This document shows, in pieces, positions 45,079-53,481 of a stretch of 64,000 bases of DNA. The DNA lies in contig NZ_JAHYSS010000003.1 of NCBI RefSeq assembly GCF_019802255.1, positions 682,001-746,000 of the forward strand, given 5' to 3'. This DNA comes from Pedobacter polysacchareus (GTDB lineage: Bacteria; Bacteroidota; Bacteroidia; Sphingobacteriales; Sphingobacteriaceae). Under the pieces are notes generated by a model, which worked only from the letters and a program-made list of their open reading frames with translations, was not told the DNA's origin and did not search any database. The first letter of the stretch is position 1. Each line of letters starts with the position of its first letter. The position numbers were made by a program, and so were the translations under genes.

Positions 45079-45672
45079 TTAATAATTCTTTCTGAGCTTG
45101 CCAAGCCTATCGGCAGACATACTCATATACTCTGCAACATATTTTAACTTAGTAGCCGCCAATAACTGAAGTAAAACCGGTTTATGTTTCAGATAACGAT
45201 CCACCGTATTTAAGTTTTTGATATCATCGATATGTTCCTGTCTGAGCTTATCATAAGTTCCCCTGATCTTTTCAGTAATAAACTCCGTTTCTTTAAAGCC
45301 TTCCTTCAAATCAGTCCAATCCTGATAACTTATCAACAACATCCTAGAATCTTTTAATATTTCGATGGTACACTCCGATGGTTGCTGGCTAAAAAAACCT
45401 GGAGTAGTATATAAAAAACTCGTTTCAGACCAAAACCACATAGTTTTTTCTTCAAAAGTCTCCCCATTTACCCTGATCTCCCTGGCTAGACCTTCCAGCA
45501 TAAACCAAGCGATCTTTTGCTTCTCATGGAAATTTAATATCCTACTTCCCTTTTTGTAGGTAGTTTCCTGCAACTTACTTCTCAACATCGTCCGAAAACT
45601 ATAGTTCAGAGTATGGTACTGCTCCAAGATTCGGATCAAGTGATCGAAAGATTCATCAGTTACAGGATTCAT
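45079..45672 (-). CDS. Crp/Fnr-family regulator
   Basis: 197 residues. An N-terminal cyclic-nucleotide-binding-fold domain (KKGSRILNFHEKQKIAWFMLEGLAREI, FWSETSFLYTTPGFF) precedes a short C-terminal helical part ending in a recognition-helix-like YVAEYMSMSADRLGKLRK. It is the common Bacteroidota Crp-like type that does not obviously bind cAMP. Its start overlaps the stop of the membrane LuxR gene by 4 bases, so it is the last gene of the five-gene operon that begins at 49188. Confidence 0.8.
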   Translation of the reverse strand: MNPVTDESFDHLIRILEQYHTLNYSFRTMLRSKLQETTYKKGSRILNFHEKQKIAWFMLEGLAREIRVNGETFEEKTMWFWSETSFLYTTPGFFSQQPSECTIEILKDSRMLLISYQDWTDLKEGFKETEFITEKIRGTYDKLRQEHIDDIKNLNTVDRYLKHKPVLLQLLAATKLKYVAEYMSMSADRLGKLRKNY

Positions 45673-46628
45673 GAGTACAAAGGGTTATGGGATAACATGG
45701 ACTCATCGGCAAAACCTAATTTTTGCATGAGTTCAATCTTTTTGTTCACCCCGGTTTTAAAAAAAATATGCCTGATGTGCGTATCAACAGTCTTTTCAGA
45801 AATAAATTCCTGAACAGCAATCTCTTTGTACATGAGTCCACTACAAAGCAGCTCGGCAATTTTTTTTTCACGTGGGGTGAGTCCAAAATTATCGCAGCGC
45901 TTCAAAAATTTGTGCTGCTTGTTCACATAGCCAGTCATTTTCTGTTCCTCTTCTACCCTTGCTTTTAAAACCGACTGTGCTATAAACAATATGGTCAGTA
46001 ACAAAAAACCCAAATTAGTGACCAGCACCTCTATCCATTGACTGATGTTAAAATAAGCGAATAAACTCAAACAAGCCCAAGGCAATACCGCGAAATACAC
46101 CCCAATCAGCTCGACACTATCAGAACAATAAATGGAAGCTTGCCTAGCTTTAAACTTAGCCTTGATCGCTACAAAGATTGCCCACATCATGTAAATAGAA
46201 TAACCAAAAGGAATAATTAATCCATAACGAAGGGCAAAGTTGAGATCACCACTCTTGCCATAAATCAGCACAAAAAACAAGCAGTAAGGCAGTAATAAAA
46301 ATAGATGCACCCCATAAAAAGCCTGAAAGCGCAGCAACTTCAAATCGAAACTTTTATAGAAATAAAAGGGGAAATAAGCAGCCATTAAAAATCCAGCACC
46401 ATAGGCGATAATATTCTGAGTAACCATGGAAAGAGAAAATTCAGGATCAGGAAAAAGACCAGAACTCACATTGTAAAAAATCAGCAGTCCTAATAAGATC
46501 AAATACCATAGTAAAGACTTATCCTCAGGGCAGGACAAATAACGATACAGCTGAACAGCCAGCATCATTAGTTCGAAGATCACAAAAACATAAGTGATCA
46601 CATGCATCTCGGAGCCAAAAACTACCAT
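45669..46628 (-). CDS. Membrane-bound LuxR-type regulator (multi-helix sensor with C-terminal HTH)
   Basis: 319 residues. About seven N-terminal membrane helices (VFVIFELMMLAVQLY through LVTNLGFLLLTILFIAQSVL) are joined by a short linker to a LuxR/GerE HTH (FGLTPREKKIAELLCSGLMY, VDTHIRHIFFKTGV). It is a one-component receptor: ligand or membrane state would be sensed in the bilayer and passed directly to DNA binding. It is encoded in an operon with an alpha-oxoamine synthase, so a product of that enzyme is a plausible ligand, but this is only inferred. Confidence 0.8.
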   Translation of the reverse strand: MVVFGSEMHVITYVFVIFELMMLAVQLYRYLSCPEDKSLLWYLILLGLLIFYNVSSGLFPDPEFSLSMVTQNIIAYGAGFLMAAYFPFYFYKSFDLKLLRFQAFYGVHLFLLLPYCLFFVLIYGKSGDLNFALRYGLIIPFGYSIYMMWAIFVAIKAKFKARQASIYCSDSVELIGVYFAVLPWACLSLFAYFNISQWIEVLVTNLGFLLLTILFIAQSVLKARVEEEQKMTGYVNKQHKFLKRCDNFGLTPREKKIAELLCSGLMYKEIAVQEFISEKTVDTHIRHIFFKTGVNKKIELMQKLGFADESMLSHNPLYS

Positions 46629-46655
46629 AGCAGATCATTTGTAAAATGATATTGT

Positions 46656-47228
46656 TTAAGTTTCCATTTTCATGAAGTATAATTTATAACCAAGGTTGAT
46701 TTCATGATAAATCTTAAATCCAAATTTTTCATACCAAGGCACATTTTTCAAAACTGAAGTTTCCAAAAAAATAGGCCTGTTCATCGCCCTGGCATCAGCA
46801 ATTAAAACCTCTAGTAATTCAGTACCAAGACCCAGGTTCTGAGCCCGGGGATGAACACCAATAAACCAGAGGTAATACATCTTTACAATGGGCTTGGAGT
46901 GGTTAACTAAGGATTCCCTTTTCATTATTTTAAACAGCTGGCTAACACCAATTACCCTAAATATGAGTTTCAGATCCCAAAATAACATACTCAACGAACA
47001 CATTTTTTTATCCGGAAGCATGACCAAGGCACAGGCGCGACCATCTGCTGAAACAAAAACTTTCCCATAAGCAGTACATACCCTAAAAGCGTAATCCATC
47101 AGCTCAATAAGCCGCTGGGAACGTAAATGATCTTGCTTTAGCATATAATTCACACTCAGGTTATGCTCAAATGCCTTAGCTAAGATGTCCACGACGTGTT
47201 TCTTATCATTATTCAGCGTTTTTACCAT
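46656..47228 (-). CDS. GNAT-family N-acetyltransferase
   Basis: 190 residues. The acetyl-CoA site reads FIGVHPRAQNLGLGTELLEVL (motif A, R/Q-x-x-G-x-G/A-like QNLGLG), and the C-terminal strand-helix PWYEKFGFKIYHEI is present. This is close to the common Bacteroidota GNATs of the Eis/RimI size class. Placed between TetR and LuxR genes in the alpha-oxoamine synthase operon, it might acylate the product or its precursor; substrate not known. Confidence 0.8.
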   Translation of the reverse strand: MVKTLNNDKKHVVDILAKAFEHNLSVNYMLKQDHLRSQRLIELMDYAFRVCTAYGKVFVSADGRACALVMLPDKKMCSLSMLFWDLKLIFRVIGVSQLFKIMKRESLVNHSKPIVKMYYLWFIGVHPRAQNLGLGTELLEVLIADARAMNRPIFLETSVLKNVPWYEKFGFKIYHEINLGYKLYFMKMET

Positions 47229-47264
47229 ATCCTTTCATTTAAATTATATTTCAAGCAGTTGAGA

Positions 47265-47936
47265 TCAACCTATGTCTGATCGACCTTTTTGATCATTAAA
47301 AGACCATTCTAACATTTGCCGGATCGTTTTGGAAATCATTTCCCTTCCTTGTTCAGTTCTGATGTTAATCCCGCAATTAATAGCTTCATTTTTTTTGGAT
47401 TGAAGTACCATATAATAAATACCTGAAGTCATGATAGCGGATAATGCCCGGAAATTCAGTTCAGATTTTTCAAAATACTTATCCGTATACGAGAAAAATG
47501 GCTCAGCCATGCTTTCTCTTAAACTACTGAGCCGCTTTAAAATGTTGCTGTCCTCAGATATTTCAGACAGAATAATGTGCTGCATCTCTTCACTGTTATA
47601 AAAAAAGTTGAGCTGATTCTTCAGCAGCTCAGCAATACTGGCAACAATCTGTTCCTTGTTAGCCTGAGGATGAAAGACCTCAGGAAACTCTTTATTATCA
47701 GCCAGCCAAAAGTCTTTCTCTCTAATATAAGTTTCCACCAAGGTATCTACATCTCCAAAATACCGGTAGATCAGGTTTTTATTTACTCCCGCAGTTTTAG
47801 CGATCCGGTTCAATCCCAAACCGCGGTATCCATCTTCCTTTAAAATCACACCAATAGCGGCAATCAATTTACGTTCAGTTACAACCCTATCCTTAACATT
47901 TTTTACTTCTTTTTTTTCATCTGGTATCTTTGTCAT
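47265..47936 (-). CDS. TetR-family regulator
   Basis: 223 residues from the ATG at 47936 (frame open earlier, inside the synthase gene). The N-terminal HTH reads LKEDGYRGLGLNRIAKTAGVNKNLIYRYFGDVDTL, a textbook TetR domain, followed by an all-helical ligand domain. It overlaps the end of the synthase gene by 20 bases. It is the likely repressor acting at the operator at 49220-49247 upstream of the operon, sensing a metabolite of the pathway. Confidence 0.85.
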   Translation of the reverse strand: MTKIPDEKKEVKNVKDRVVTERKLIAAIGVILKEDGYRGLGLNRIAKTAGVNKNLIYRYFGDVDTLVETYIREKDFWLADNKEFPEVFHPQANKEQIVASIAELLKNQLNFFYNSEEMQHIILSEISEDSNILKRLSSLRESMAEPFFSYTDKYFEKSELNFRALSAIMTSGIYYMVLQSKKNEAINCGINIRTEQGREMISKTIRQMLEWSFNDQKGRSDIG

Positions 47937-49188
47937 ATATCCGGGAAATTTTAAGTTTTTTGTCCATAAATTCAAATGCATTTAAAGCCTTGTCCAGTTG
48001 GTGGGTGGTATGGGTAGCCATTAATGCCATTCTAATTCGGGCATCCTTTTTGGATACCGCAGGATAGATGATACAGTTGGTATACACCCCCGTCTTCAGT
48101 AGCATTTTGACTGCTTCAGCCGTTACCGCAGGATCACCAAGCTTAACAGGAATTATTGCTGAGGCAGTATCTCCAATATCAAAGCCCAAATCCAGTAAAC
48201 CCTTTTTAAAATGGTGTATATTGCTCCAAAGTTTTGACATCCACTGAGACTCATTTTCTAAAACATCCATCGCAGCAATTACCGTCATGGCTGTAGCTGG
48301 TGGCATTGTCGCGGAAAAAAGGTGTTGACGGGACTGAAATTTCAGGAAACGAATCAGTTCTGGATCCCCGACCACATAACCACCTAGGCCAGCAAAGGCT
48401 TTGCTGAAAGTCCCGGTAATGATATCAATCTCGCCAAAAAGTCCGCAGGCTTCAATCAAGCCACGACCGGTATTTCCAAGCACTCCTATCCCATGCGCGT
48501 CATCCACTAAAATGAAGGCATCGTATTTCCGCACCAATACTACCATCTCTTTGAGCGGCGCCAGATCACCATCCTGAGAGTATACCCCATCTATGACTAC
48601 CAATTTTGTTCGGTACTGGTCTTTCACTCTTTTTAAGACATCCTCCAACTGCTCCAGGTTATTATGAAGAAAAGTCTTAACATTGGTATTCAGGCAGCCT
48701 TCATACACGCTCGCATGTACAGCCATATCCAATATCGCAATGTCCTCTTTTTTTAATAAAGCCTGAATCGTTGCGCTATTTGCAGTATATCCGGTAGTAT
48801 AAAGCATTGCAGATTTACGCTTAAAAAAGGAGGCTATTTTGTCCTCTAACTGCTGATGAAAACAAAAATGCCCACCAATCGCTGGAGATGCTCCCGCCCC
48901 TGTTCCATATTGCTCGATAGCCTGCATAGCTGCATGTTTAACTTTATGATGCTGGGTGAAACCTAAGTAATCATTAGACACAAAGTTCACAAACCTTTTG
49001 TCATTAGCCTTACCTTTTAAATTCAAACTAAGTTCGGGACCGCATCCTGATAAATTTTCAAGGCGGTAATTAAGATGGCCTTTATCATCCAGATAATTTA
49101 GATACCTATTAAAGGAAATTGCTCTTTCCATCATATTAAGGCCGGGAATGTTTTCAAAGTCCTTAAAACTTAGTTTAGAATAGTCCAT
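47917..49188 (-). CDS. Alpha-oxoamine synthase (PLP-dependent, BioF/KBL/SPT/CqsA superfamily)
   Basis: 423 residues with fold-type I PLP motifs: SNDYLGF, GTGAGASPAIGGHFCFHQQLE, D154...H158 (LDMAVHAS), D230-A-H232 (VDDAHGIG) and the Schiff-base Lys263 in TGTFSKAFAGLGG. The family joins an amino acid to an acyl-CoA with loss of CO2. BioF (alanine + pimeloyl), KBL, serine palmitoyltransferase and CqsA-type autoinducer synthases all belong. The SPAIGGH variant of the usual SRxxxG motif and the lack of biotin genes argue against BioF. It leads an operon with TetR, GNAT, membrane LuxR and Crp-like genes. Product unknown. Confidence 0.85.
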   Translation of the reverse strand: MDYSKLSFKDFENIPGLNMMERAISFNRYLNYLDDKGHLNYRLENLSGCGPELSLNLKGKANDKRFVNFVSNDYLGFTQHHKVKHAAMQAIEQYGTGAGASPAIGGHFCFHQQLEDKIASFFKRKSAMLYTTGYTANSATIQALLKKEDIAILDMAVHASVYEGCLNTNVKTFLHNNLEQLEDVLKRVKDQYRTKLVVIDGVYSQDGDLAPLKEMVVLVRKYDAFILVDDAHGIGVLGNTGRGLIEACGLFGEIDIITGTFSKAFAGLGGYVVGDPELIRFLKFQSRQHLFSATMPPATAMTVIAAMDVLENESQWMSKLWSNIHHFKKGLLDLGFDIGDTASAIIPVKLGDPAVTAEAVKMLLKTGVYTNCIIYPAVSKKDARIRMALMATHTTHQLDKALNAFEFMDKKLKISRIYDKDTR

Positions 49189-49219
49189 GATCTTATCAGG
49201 TTAGGGTTAACAAACATCA

Positions 49220-49247
49220 TGTGTCTGATTTTACAAAAATAGACACA
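49220..49247 (-). promoter_or_regulatory. Promoter -7 box inside a dyad operator upstream of the alpha-oxoamine synthase operon
   Basis: TGTGTCT (49220-49226) and AGACACA (49241-49247) are perfect inverted arms 14 bases apart. On the minus strand the spacer plus arm edge carries TATTTTTG (49234-49241), matching TAnnTTTG. A repressor bound to the arms would cover the -7 box; the TetR gene in the same operon is the obvious candidate. Confidence 0.6.
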
Positions 49248-49519
49248 CTAATGTAAGTAGTATAAATTTAATTATCAAGAGCTATTTTTCTCAACACACT
49301 AAACAACAAGCACATACAAAAGAAACAGATGAACCTATAATTTACGAACATTTTAAAATAAGCTGATTTGATTTAAAAGGACAGTTCAATTTTTTGAATT
49401 GTGTAACACCAATCATTTTATTGGTCAGTTAAAAATCCAGAATGGGTTTATTTATATAACCTGTATATTCAGCTCGTAAATAATTTTCAACTGGGTTCTT
49501 TAATTGACTTACTACCGAT

Positions 49520-50089
49520 ATGTTTAAACTATTAGAGCAGTACCTTAGAAAAGAAAGCGAAATAGATCAAATAAGTCTTGAACTTATATTTAGCAAGTTT
49601 AAGCTGATAAACACAAAACGGAACCAGATACTACTTAGCTACCATGAAGTATGTAGGAACCACTATTTTGTGAACAAAGGGTGTATTAGAGTTTTCACGA
49701 CCAATAAAGAAGGCAAGGAAACTACTCGTTTCTTTGCTTTTGAGGGTGGATTTGGAACGGCTTTACCCAGTCTAATCGATCAGCAGCCTGCACAAGAGTA
49801 CTTACAAACCACTGAAAAATCTGAATTGTTGACCATAAAAAGAGCAGATTTTTATCACTTAGTGGATACCATCCCTGAATTTGCTAAGGTATACAGAAAT
49901 ATCTTAGAGCTGGGATTTATTACCGCGCAAAAGAGAATCTATGGCTTCCAGGGTTTTGATGCTATAGAAAAAGTGAAGTGGATCAACAACTACTATCCTA
50001 AAATTCTTTCCAGGGTATCCAATAAAATGGCAGCCTCCTACCTTGGTATGTCTCCCTCCACCTTAAGCCGCGTTAAACGAAAGATTTAA
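49520..50089 (+). CDS. Crp/Fnr-family regulator
   Basis: 189 residues. An N-terminal cNMP-fold domain (CRNHYFVNKGCIRVFTTNKEGKE, FFAFEGGFGTAL) precedes a C-terminal HTH (MAASYLGMSPSTLSRVKRKI, the typical recognition helix of Bacteroidota Crp proteins). No FNR-type cysteine cluster is seen, so it is probably not an iron-sulfur oxygen sensor. A TTGA-N6-TCAA dyad begins 2 bases after its stop and precedes the next gene, suggesting it controls that gene. Confidence 0.85.
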   Translation: MFKLLEQYLRKESEIDQISLELIFSKFKLINTKRNQILLSYHEVCRNHYFVNKGCIRVFTTNKEGKETTRFFAFEGGFGTALPSLIDQQPAQEYLQTTEKSELLTIKRADFYHLVDTIPEFAKVYRNILELGFITAQKRIYGFQGFDAIEKVKWINNYYPKILSRVSNKMAASYLGMSPSTLSRVKRKI

Positions 50090-50090
50090 A

Positions 50091-50112
50091 AACGTTGACC
50101 TATTTCAACGTT
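50091..50112. promoter_or_regulatory. Crp/Fnr-type dyad before the HbpS-like gene
   Basis: AACGTTGA and TCAACGTT are perfect 8-base arms separated by CCTATT. The inner TTGA-N6-TCAA spacing equals that of Fnr/Crp boxes. It lies 40 bases above the HbpS-like gene and directly after the Crp-like gene. It could also work as a weak hairpin terminator. Confidence 0.55.
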
Positions 50113-50152
50113 CTAGGCAAGTCCCAAATGTAACTTTGAGAAAAAAGGTACT

Positions 50153-50701
50153 ATGAAAAAATATCTAAAACTGTTCCTATTTATACCCATATTCTGCTAT
50201 GGACAATTAAAAGAAAAAACTGGTCTGCCAAAGGATCCTTTCCAGAATTTAAGGCCAGACTTACATACTTCTTATGTCAGCAAAATAGACCAACTGACCT
50301 TACTGGCTGCGACTGAACTGAGCGGTTTAGTCCAGAAAAAAGCGTATGAACTTAACAGAGTAGTTTCCATTGCAGTTGTAGACCTGGCTGGACAAATCAT
50401 TGTAATAAATCGCGGAGATGGTGTAGGTCCTCACAATACCGAAGCAGCCAGACGAAAAGCATTTACCGCTGTTTCTACTAAAACGGCTACACTTCTGCTA
50501 GCTAAAAACGCAAAAATGAACTCTTCGACCGAAAATTTAGCACAGCTCCCGGAACTTTTGCTACTCGGAGGAGGAGTTCCCCTTTATTACAACGACAAAT
50601 TAATTGGAGCAGTCGGTGTAGCAGGCGGAGGAAGTCCTGAGAACGATGACCTAATTGCAAGAGCAGCACAGATATTAAGCCTTAATCTAATCGCCAGATA
50701 A
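50153..50701 (+). CDS. HbpS/GlcG-family exported protein
   Basis: 182 residues with a signal peptide (FLFIPIFCYG). The body is the GlcG/HbpS fold: AYELNRVVSIAVVDLAGQII, RRKAFTAVSTKTATLLLA, and the glycine-rich LGGGVPLYYNDKLIGAVGVAGG, then PENDDLIARAA. Members bind haem or act as small-molecule or haem-degrading accessories; the haem ligand here is not certain. It lies between a Crp-like regulator and an exported hydroxyisourate hydrolase, probably one transcript. Confidence 0.85.
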   Translation: MKKYLKLFLFIPIFCYGQLKEKTGLPKDPFQNLRPDLHTSYVSKIDQLTLLAATELSGLVQKKAYELNRVVSIAVVDLAGQIIVINRGDGVGPHNTEAARRKAFTAVSTKTATLLLAKNAKMNSSTENLAQLPELLLLGGGVPLYYNDKLIGAVGVAGGGSPENDDLIARAAQILSLNLIAR

Positions 50702-50730
50702 AACATCCAATCACCAATAAATTTAAGATT

Positions 50731-51144
50731 ATGTATATAAAAAAAATAATTCTAGGACTGATACTGGGTTTGTTCTCTAGTTTCGCCTACGCACAGCAAC
50801 CAAGCTATCAGTTATCAAGTCATATCCTTGATGTTTCCACAGGACTTCCTGCACAAGGGGTCCCAGTTAAACTTGAAAAGCTGGATGAGAAAACTAAAAA
50901 ATGGTTGTCAATAGATCAGAAAAACACCGATGAAAATGGAAGAATCAAAGATTTTCTGGAAACCAATACATCTCAAAAAGGAATTTTTAAGCTTACATTT
51001 CTAATTGCTGATTACTTTAAGCAAAAAAACACTGCCTCCTTTTATCCCTTCATCGAAGTTGTTTTTGAAATCAGGGACGAGAAACATTACCATGTACCCA
51101 TCACCTTATCACCTTATGGTTACTCCACTTATAGGGGTAATTAG
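50731..51144 (+). CDS. Exported 5-hydroxyisourate hydrolase (transthyretin-like)
   Basis: 137 residues. A signal peptide (IILGLILGLFSSFAYAQQ) precedes a complete HIUase domain: SSHILDVSTGLPAQGVPVKL, an inner FFxxEVVF-like strand (FIEVVFEIRDEKHYHVPITL), LSPYGYSTYRG at the C-terminus. The catalytic His, Arg and the YRG tail are present. It hydrolyses 5-hydroxyisourate to OHCU in urate breakdown. No uricase or OHCU decarboxylase is near, and it is exported, so it must act on substrate made outside the cell or serve another role. Confidence 0.9.
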   Translation: MYIKKIILGLILGLFSSFAYAQQPSYQLSSHILDVSTGLPAQGVPVKLEKLDEKTKKWLSIDQKNTDENGRIKDFLETNTSQKGIFKLTFLIADYFKQKNTASFYPFIEVVFEIRDEKHYHVPITLSPYGYSTYRGN

Positions 51145-51206
51145 TAATACTGTTTTTGTATAAAAATAACATTCGAGTGTGTATTGTGTTTAAACCTGAA
51201 TTTATC

Positions 51207-51244
51207 ATTCTGGCCTGAAGAATTTAACTTATTCAGGCCAGAAT
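51207..51244. terminator. Strong hairpin between convergent HIUase and mobC genes
   Basis: ATTCTGGCCTGAA (51207-51219) and TTCAGGCCAGAAT (51232-51244) are perfect 13-base arms with a 12-base loop. It sits between a plus-strand gene ending at 51144 and the minus-strand mobC ending at 51393 and probably ends both messages. Confidence 0.7.
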
Positions 51245-51392
51245 ACCCTTTAAATACGCTTTTTGTCATATATTTTTACAGCTATTACAAATAAGTTTTT
51301 ATACATTTTGACCCATATATTTAAATCCATAGCTCATGGAGGTTAACAGATGAAAACAACCTGCCGGAATTTACTGCGGCACGATTTAAAGC

Positions 51393-53453
51393 TCAAATTG
51401 GGTTGATCTGATCTAAGGGTTTCTTTGGTTTATTTTGCCGATTTGCGCTGTTAACTATAGTCTTAACTTCTTGTTTTTCCTTAGGCTCTTTATCTACAAC
51501 ACTCGGCTGATCAGTTAACTTCTGAAGTTCAGTAGCCACTAAATCCCTTATCTGCGTTCTAATTTTCTGGTACACCTGTTCTACATCATATGGAGTTACA
51601 TTTTCTACTACCGGGATCGGCTGATAAGCAGCCTCCTCCTGTTTAATGGCCTTGTGGTCATTTTGAATTTCACAATGGAACATCTTGAGCTTCATTTTCT
51701 GATTAGGATTATCTGAAAGTATCCCTACAAACTCGCCAGAAGAAAGAGTGGTAATTTTAGAGGCCGGTATCGCAGACTCCAATTGTAAAGACTTAGATAT
51801 AGAAATATCACTACTGCTAATACTCCTACTTTCACGGTCTTGCATGATCCTACCAAAATTTTCACTGAACTTTTTAGCAGAATCCCCATTGACCTGACCA
51901 GAAATAATATTTCCAACAATACCAGTGATCACCGAAGCCTGTTCTGAGCCATAATCTTTACGAATCTGTTCCAGGCTCTGAACCGCTAAAGACACGCTTA
52001 TCAAATTTGATCTGCAAGTTGCCAATAAGGAATCGGTACCATTTAGGAAAATCGAGGGAAATTCATCGAAGACCAGACTAGATTTCAATTGGCGTTTGCG
52101 GTTAACTAGTTTGATCATCTTAGAAATGTATAGAGAAAGAACTGCTCCATAAGTCTGCTGCTTTTGGGGATTATTCCCCATACAAACAATCTTTGGTTCC
52201 AGAGTATTGTTCAAATCCAGGGTAAAATCATTACCACTGAGCACATAATATAACTGAGGTGAGGCTAATCTGGCAAGACCTATCTTAGCGCTGGCAATTT
52301 GCCCTTCCAGCTGAGCCTTGGCATTATTCTGATAAGCCGAGATAAATGGGTCAATCAGTACCTGAATCTCTTCACAGGTCACTAAAATTGCAAAGAGCTG
52401 ATCGTAATGTACCTGCATCAGCTCTATCACATGAGGCAGTGTACAATACCTGCCGTTTTCATAACATCGCAAATACCAAATGATTGAAGTTAAAAAATTG
52501 ATGGGAGATTCCACAAAGAAATCTCCCTGTTTTTTGATCCAGTCCCGGTTCAGTCCCATCATAATGGTCCGCGAGGCTTCTGTTGCATCTGTGATGTCCT
52601 CCATACTCACCGGATCCAAAGGATTACAGCGGTGGGTACGACTCAGATCATCAAAATTAATGATGTAAAATTTGGGCTTAACCTTATAAAGGTGATAATA
52701 TTTCAGCAGCTTGTTATAGGCAATCATGGAAAGGTCATCGTATTTGAAATCGTAAACGAACATACTAAAGCCCTTAGCTAGATGCTGATCTATGATGTGG
52801 CGAATCACAAAATAACTCTTTCCTGCTCCAGGACTCCCTGCAATCAATATCCCTCTAAACGGATTAATGATATTGATCCAGCTATCTCTGATCCGGTCTT
52901 TTAACTGGTACTTTGCCGGCAGATTAATAGAATATTCATTCTCTATGAGCTGCTCCTGTTGCGGGAAAGTTTCATTTTCTGTATTAAATACATCCTTGTT
53001 CAGGCTGTCTTTTATCAGCCTGGATAACAAGGTTCCTCCGGAAAGCAGTAGCAAATAACCAGTAAGTGTCAGGCCTATATAGCAAACAGCCACAATTTCA
53101 GCCGCTGCATTCAAATAAAAGCATACTACACTAGAGAAATACAAGAGTAGACCTAAAATCAAATAGACTGTAATTTTGTTTACCTGGATGCCCTCTTCCT
53201 TTCTGCCTTTTATACCTAAAAGTGAAATAAAAAGACAAAGCAGAGCTGACACCTTCGCAACTAAAAATCCGTCAAAGAACTCCGTTTTAGCAATATTTTC
53301 AATGATTCTGTTGGTAATTATCATAGTCCAGCCCCAGCTTTCAAAAGCGACATAACAGCTCAGGTAAAAATGTACAGAAAGTATAAAAATGCTGATGTAG
53401 CGGGTAAAGTCTACAATTTTCCTAAGGGCAGTTAGATCCTCTCCTGTATTCAT
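51393..53453 (-). CDS. mobC: MobC type IV coupling protein (TraG/VirD4 family)
   Basis: 686 residues from the ATG at 53453; the frame runs higher but that part overlaps the relaxase gene. N-terminal membrane helices (YISIFILSVHFYLSCYVAF, VSALLCLFISLLGI, ITVYLILGLLLYFSSVVCFYL) precede Walker A GSPGAGKS (about 206-213) and Walker B SSLVFDEFPS. This coupling ATPase brings the relaxase-bound DNA strand to the mating channel. It starts 28 bases after the relaxase gene ends. In CTnDOT nomenclature it is MobC. Confidence 0.92.
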   Translation of the reverse strand: MNTGEDLTALRKIVDFTRYISIFILSVHFYLSCYVAFESWGWTMIITNRIIENIAKTEFFDGFLVAKVSALLCLFISLLGIKGRKEEGIQVNKITVYLILGLLLYFSSVVCFYLNAAAEIVAVCYIGLTLTGYLLLLSGGTLLSRLIKDSLNKDVFNTENETFPQQEQLIENEYSINLPAKYQLKDRIRDSWINIINPFRGILIAGSPGAGKSYFVIRHIIDQHLAKGFSMFVYDFKYDDLSMIAYNKLLKYYHLYKVKPKFYIINFDDLSRTHRCNPLDPVSMEDITDATEASRTIMMGLNRDWIKKQGDFFVESPINFLTSIIWYLRCYENGRYCTLPHVIELMQVHYDQLFAILVTCEEIQVLIDPFISAYQNNAKAQLEGQIASAKIGLARLASPQLYYVLSGNDFTLDLNNTLEPKIVCMGNNPQKQQTYGAVLSLYISKMIKLVNRKRQLKSSLVFDEFPSIFLNGTDSLLATCRSNLISVSLAVQSLEQIRKDYGSEQASVITGIVGNIISGQVNGDSAKKFSENFGRIMQDRESRSISSSDISISKSLQLESAIPASKITTLSSGEFVGILSDNPNQKMKLKMFHCEIQNDHKAIKQEEAAYQPIPVVENVTPYDVEQVYQKIRTQIRDLVATELQKLTDQPSVVDKEPKEKQEVKTIVNSANRQNKPKKPLDQINPI

Positions 53454-53481
53454 AAGCACAATATGTTTATTGGTGGAATTT

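Noticed and set aside
47917..49188. Naming the alpha-oxoamine synthase bioF or spt
   Set aside because: No biotin genes are adjacent, the SPAIGGH motif departs from the usual form, and superfamily members cannot be told apart by eye.
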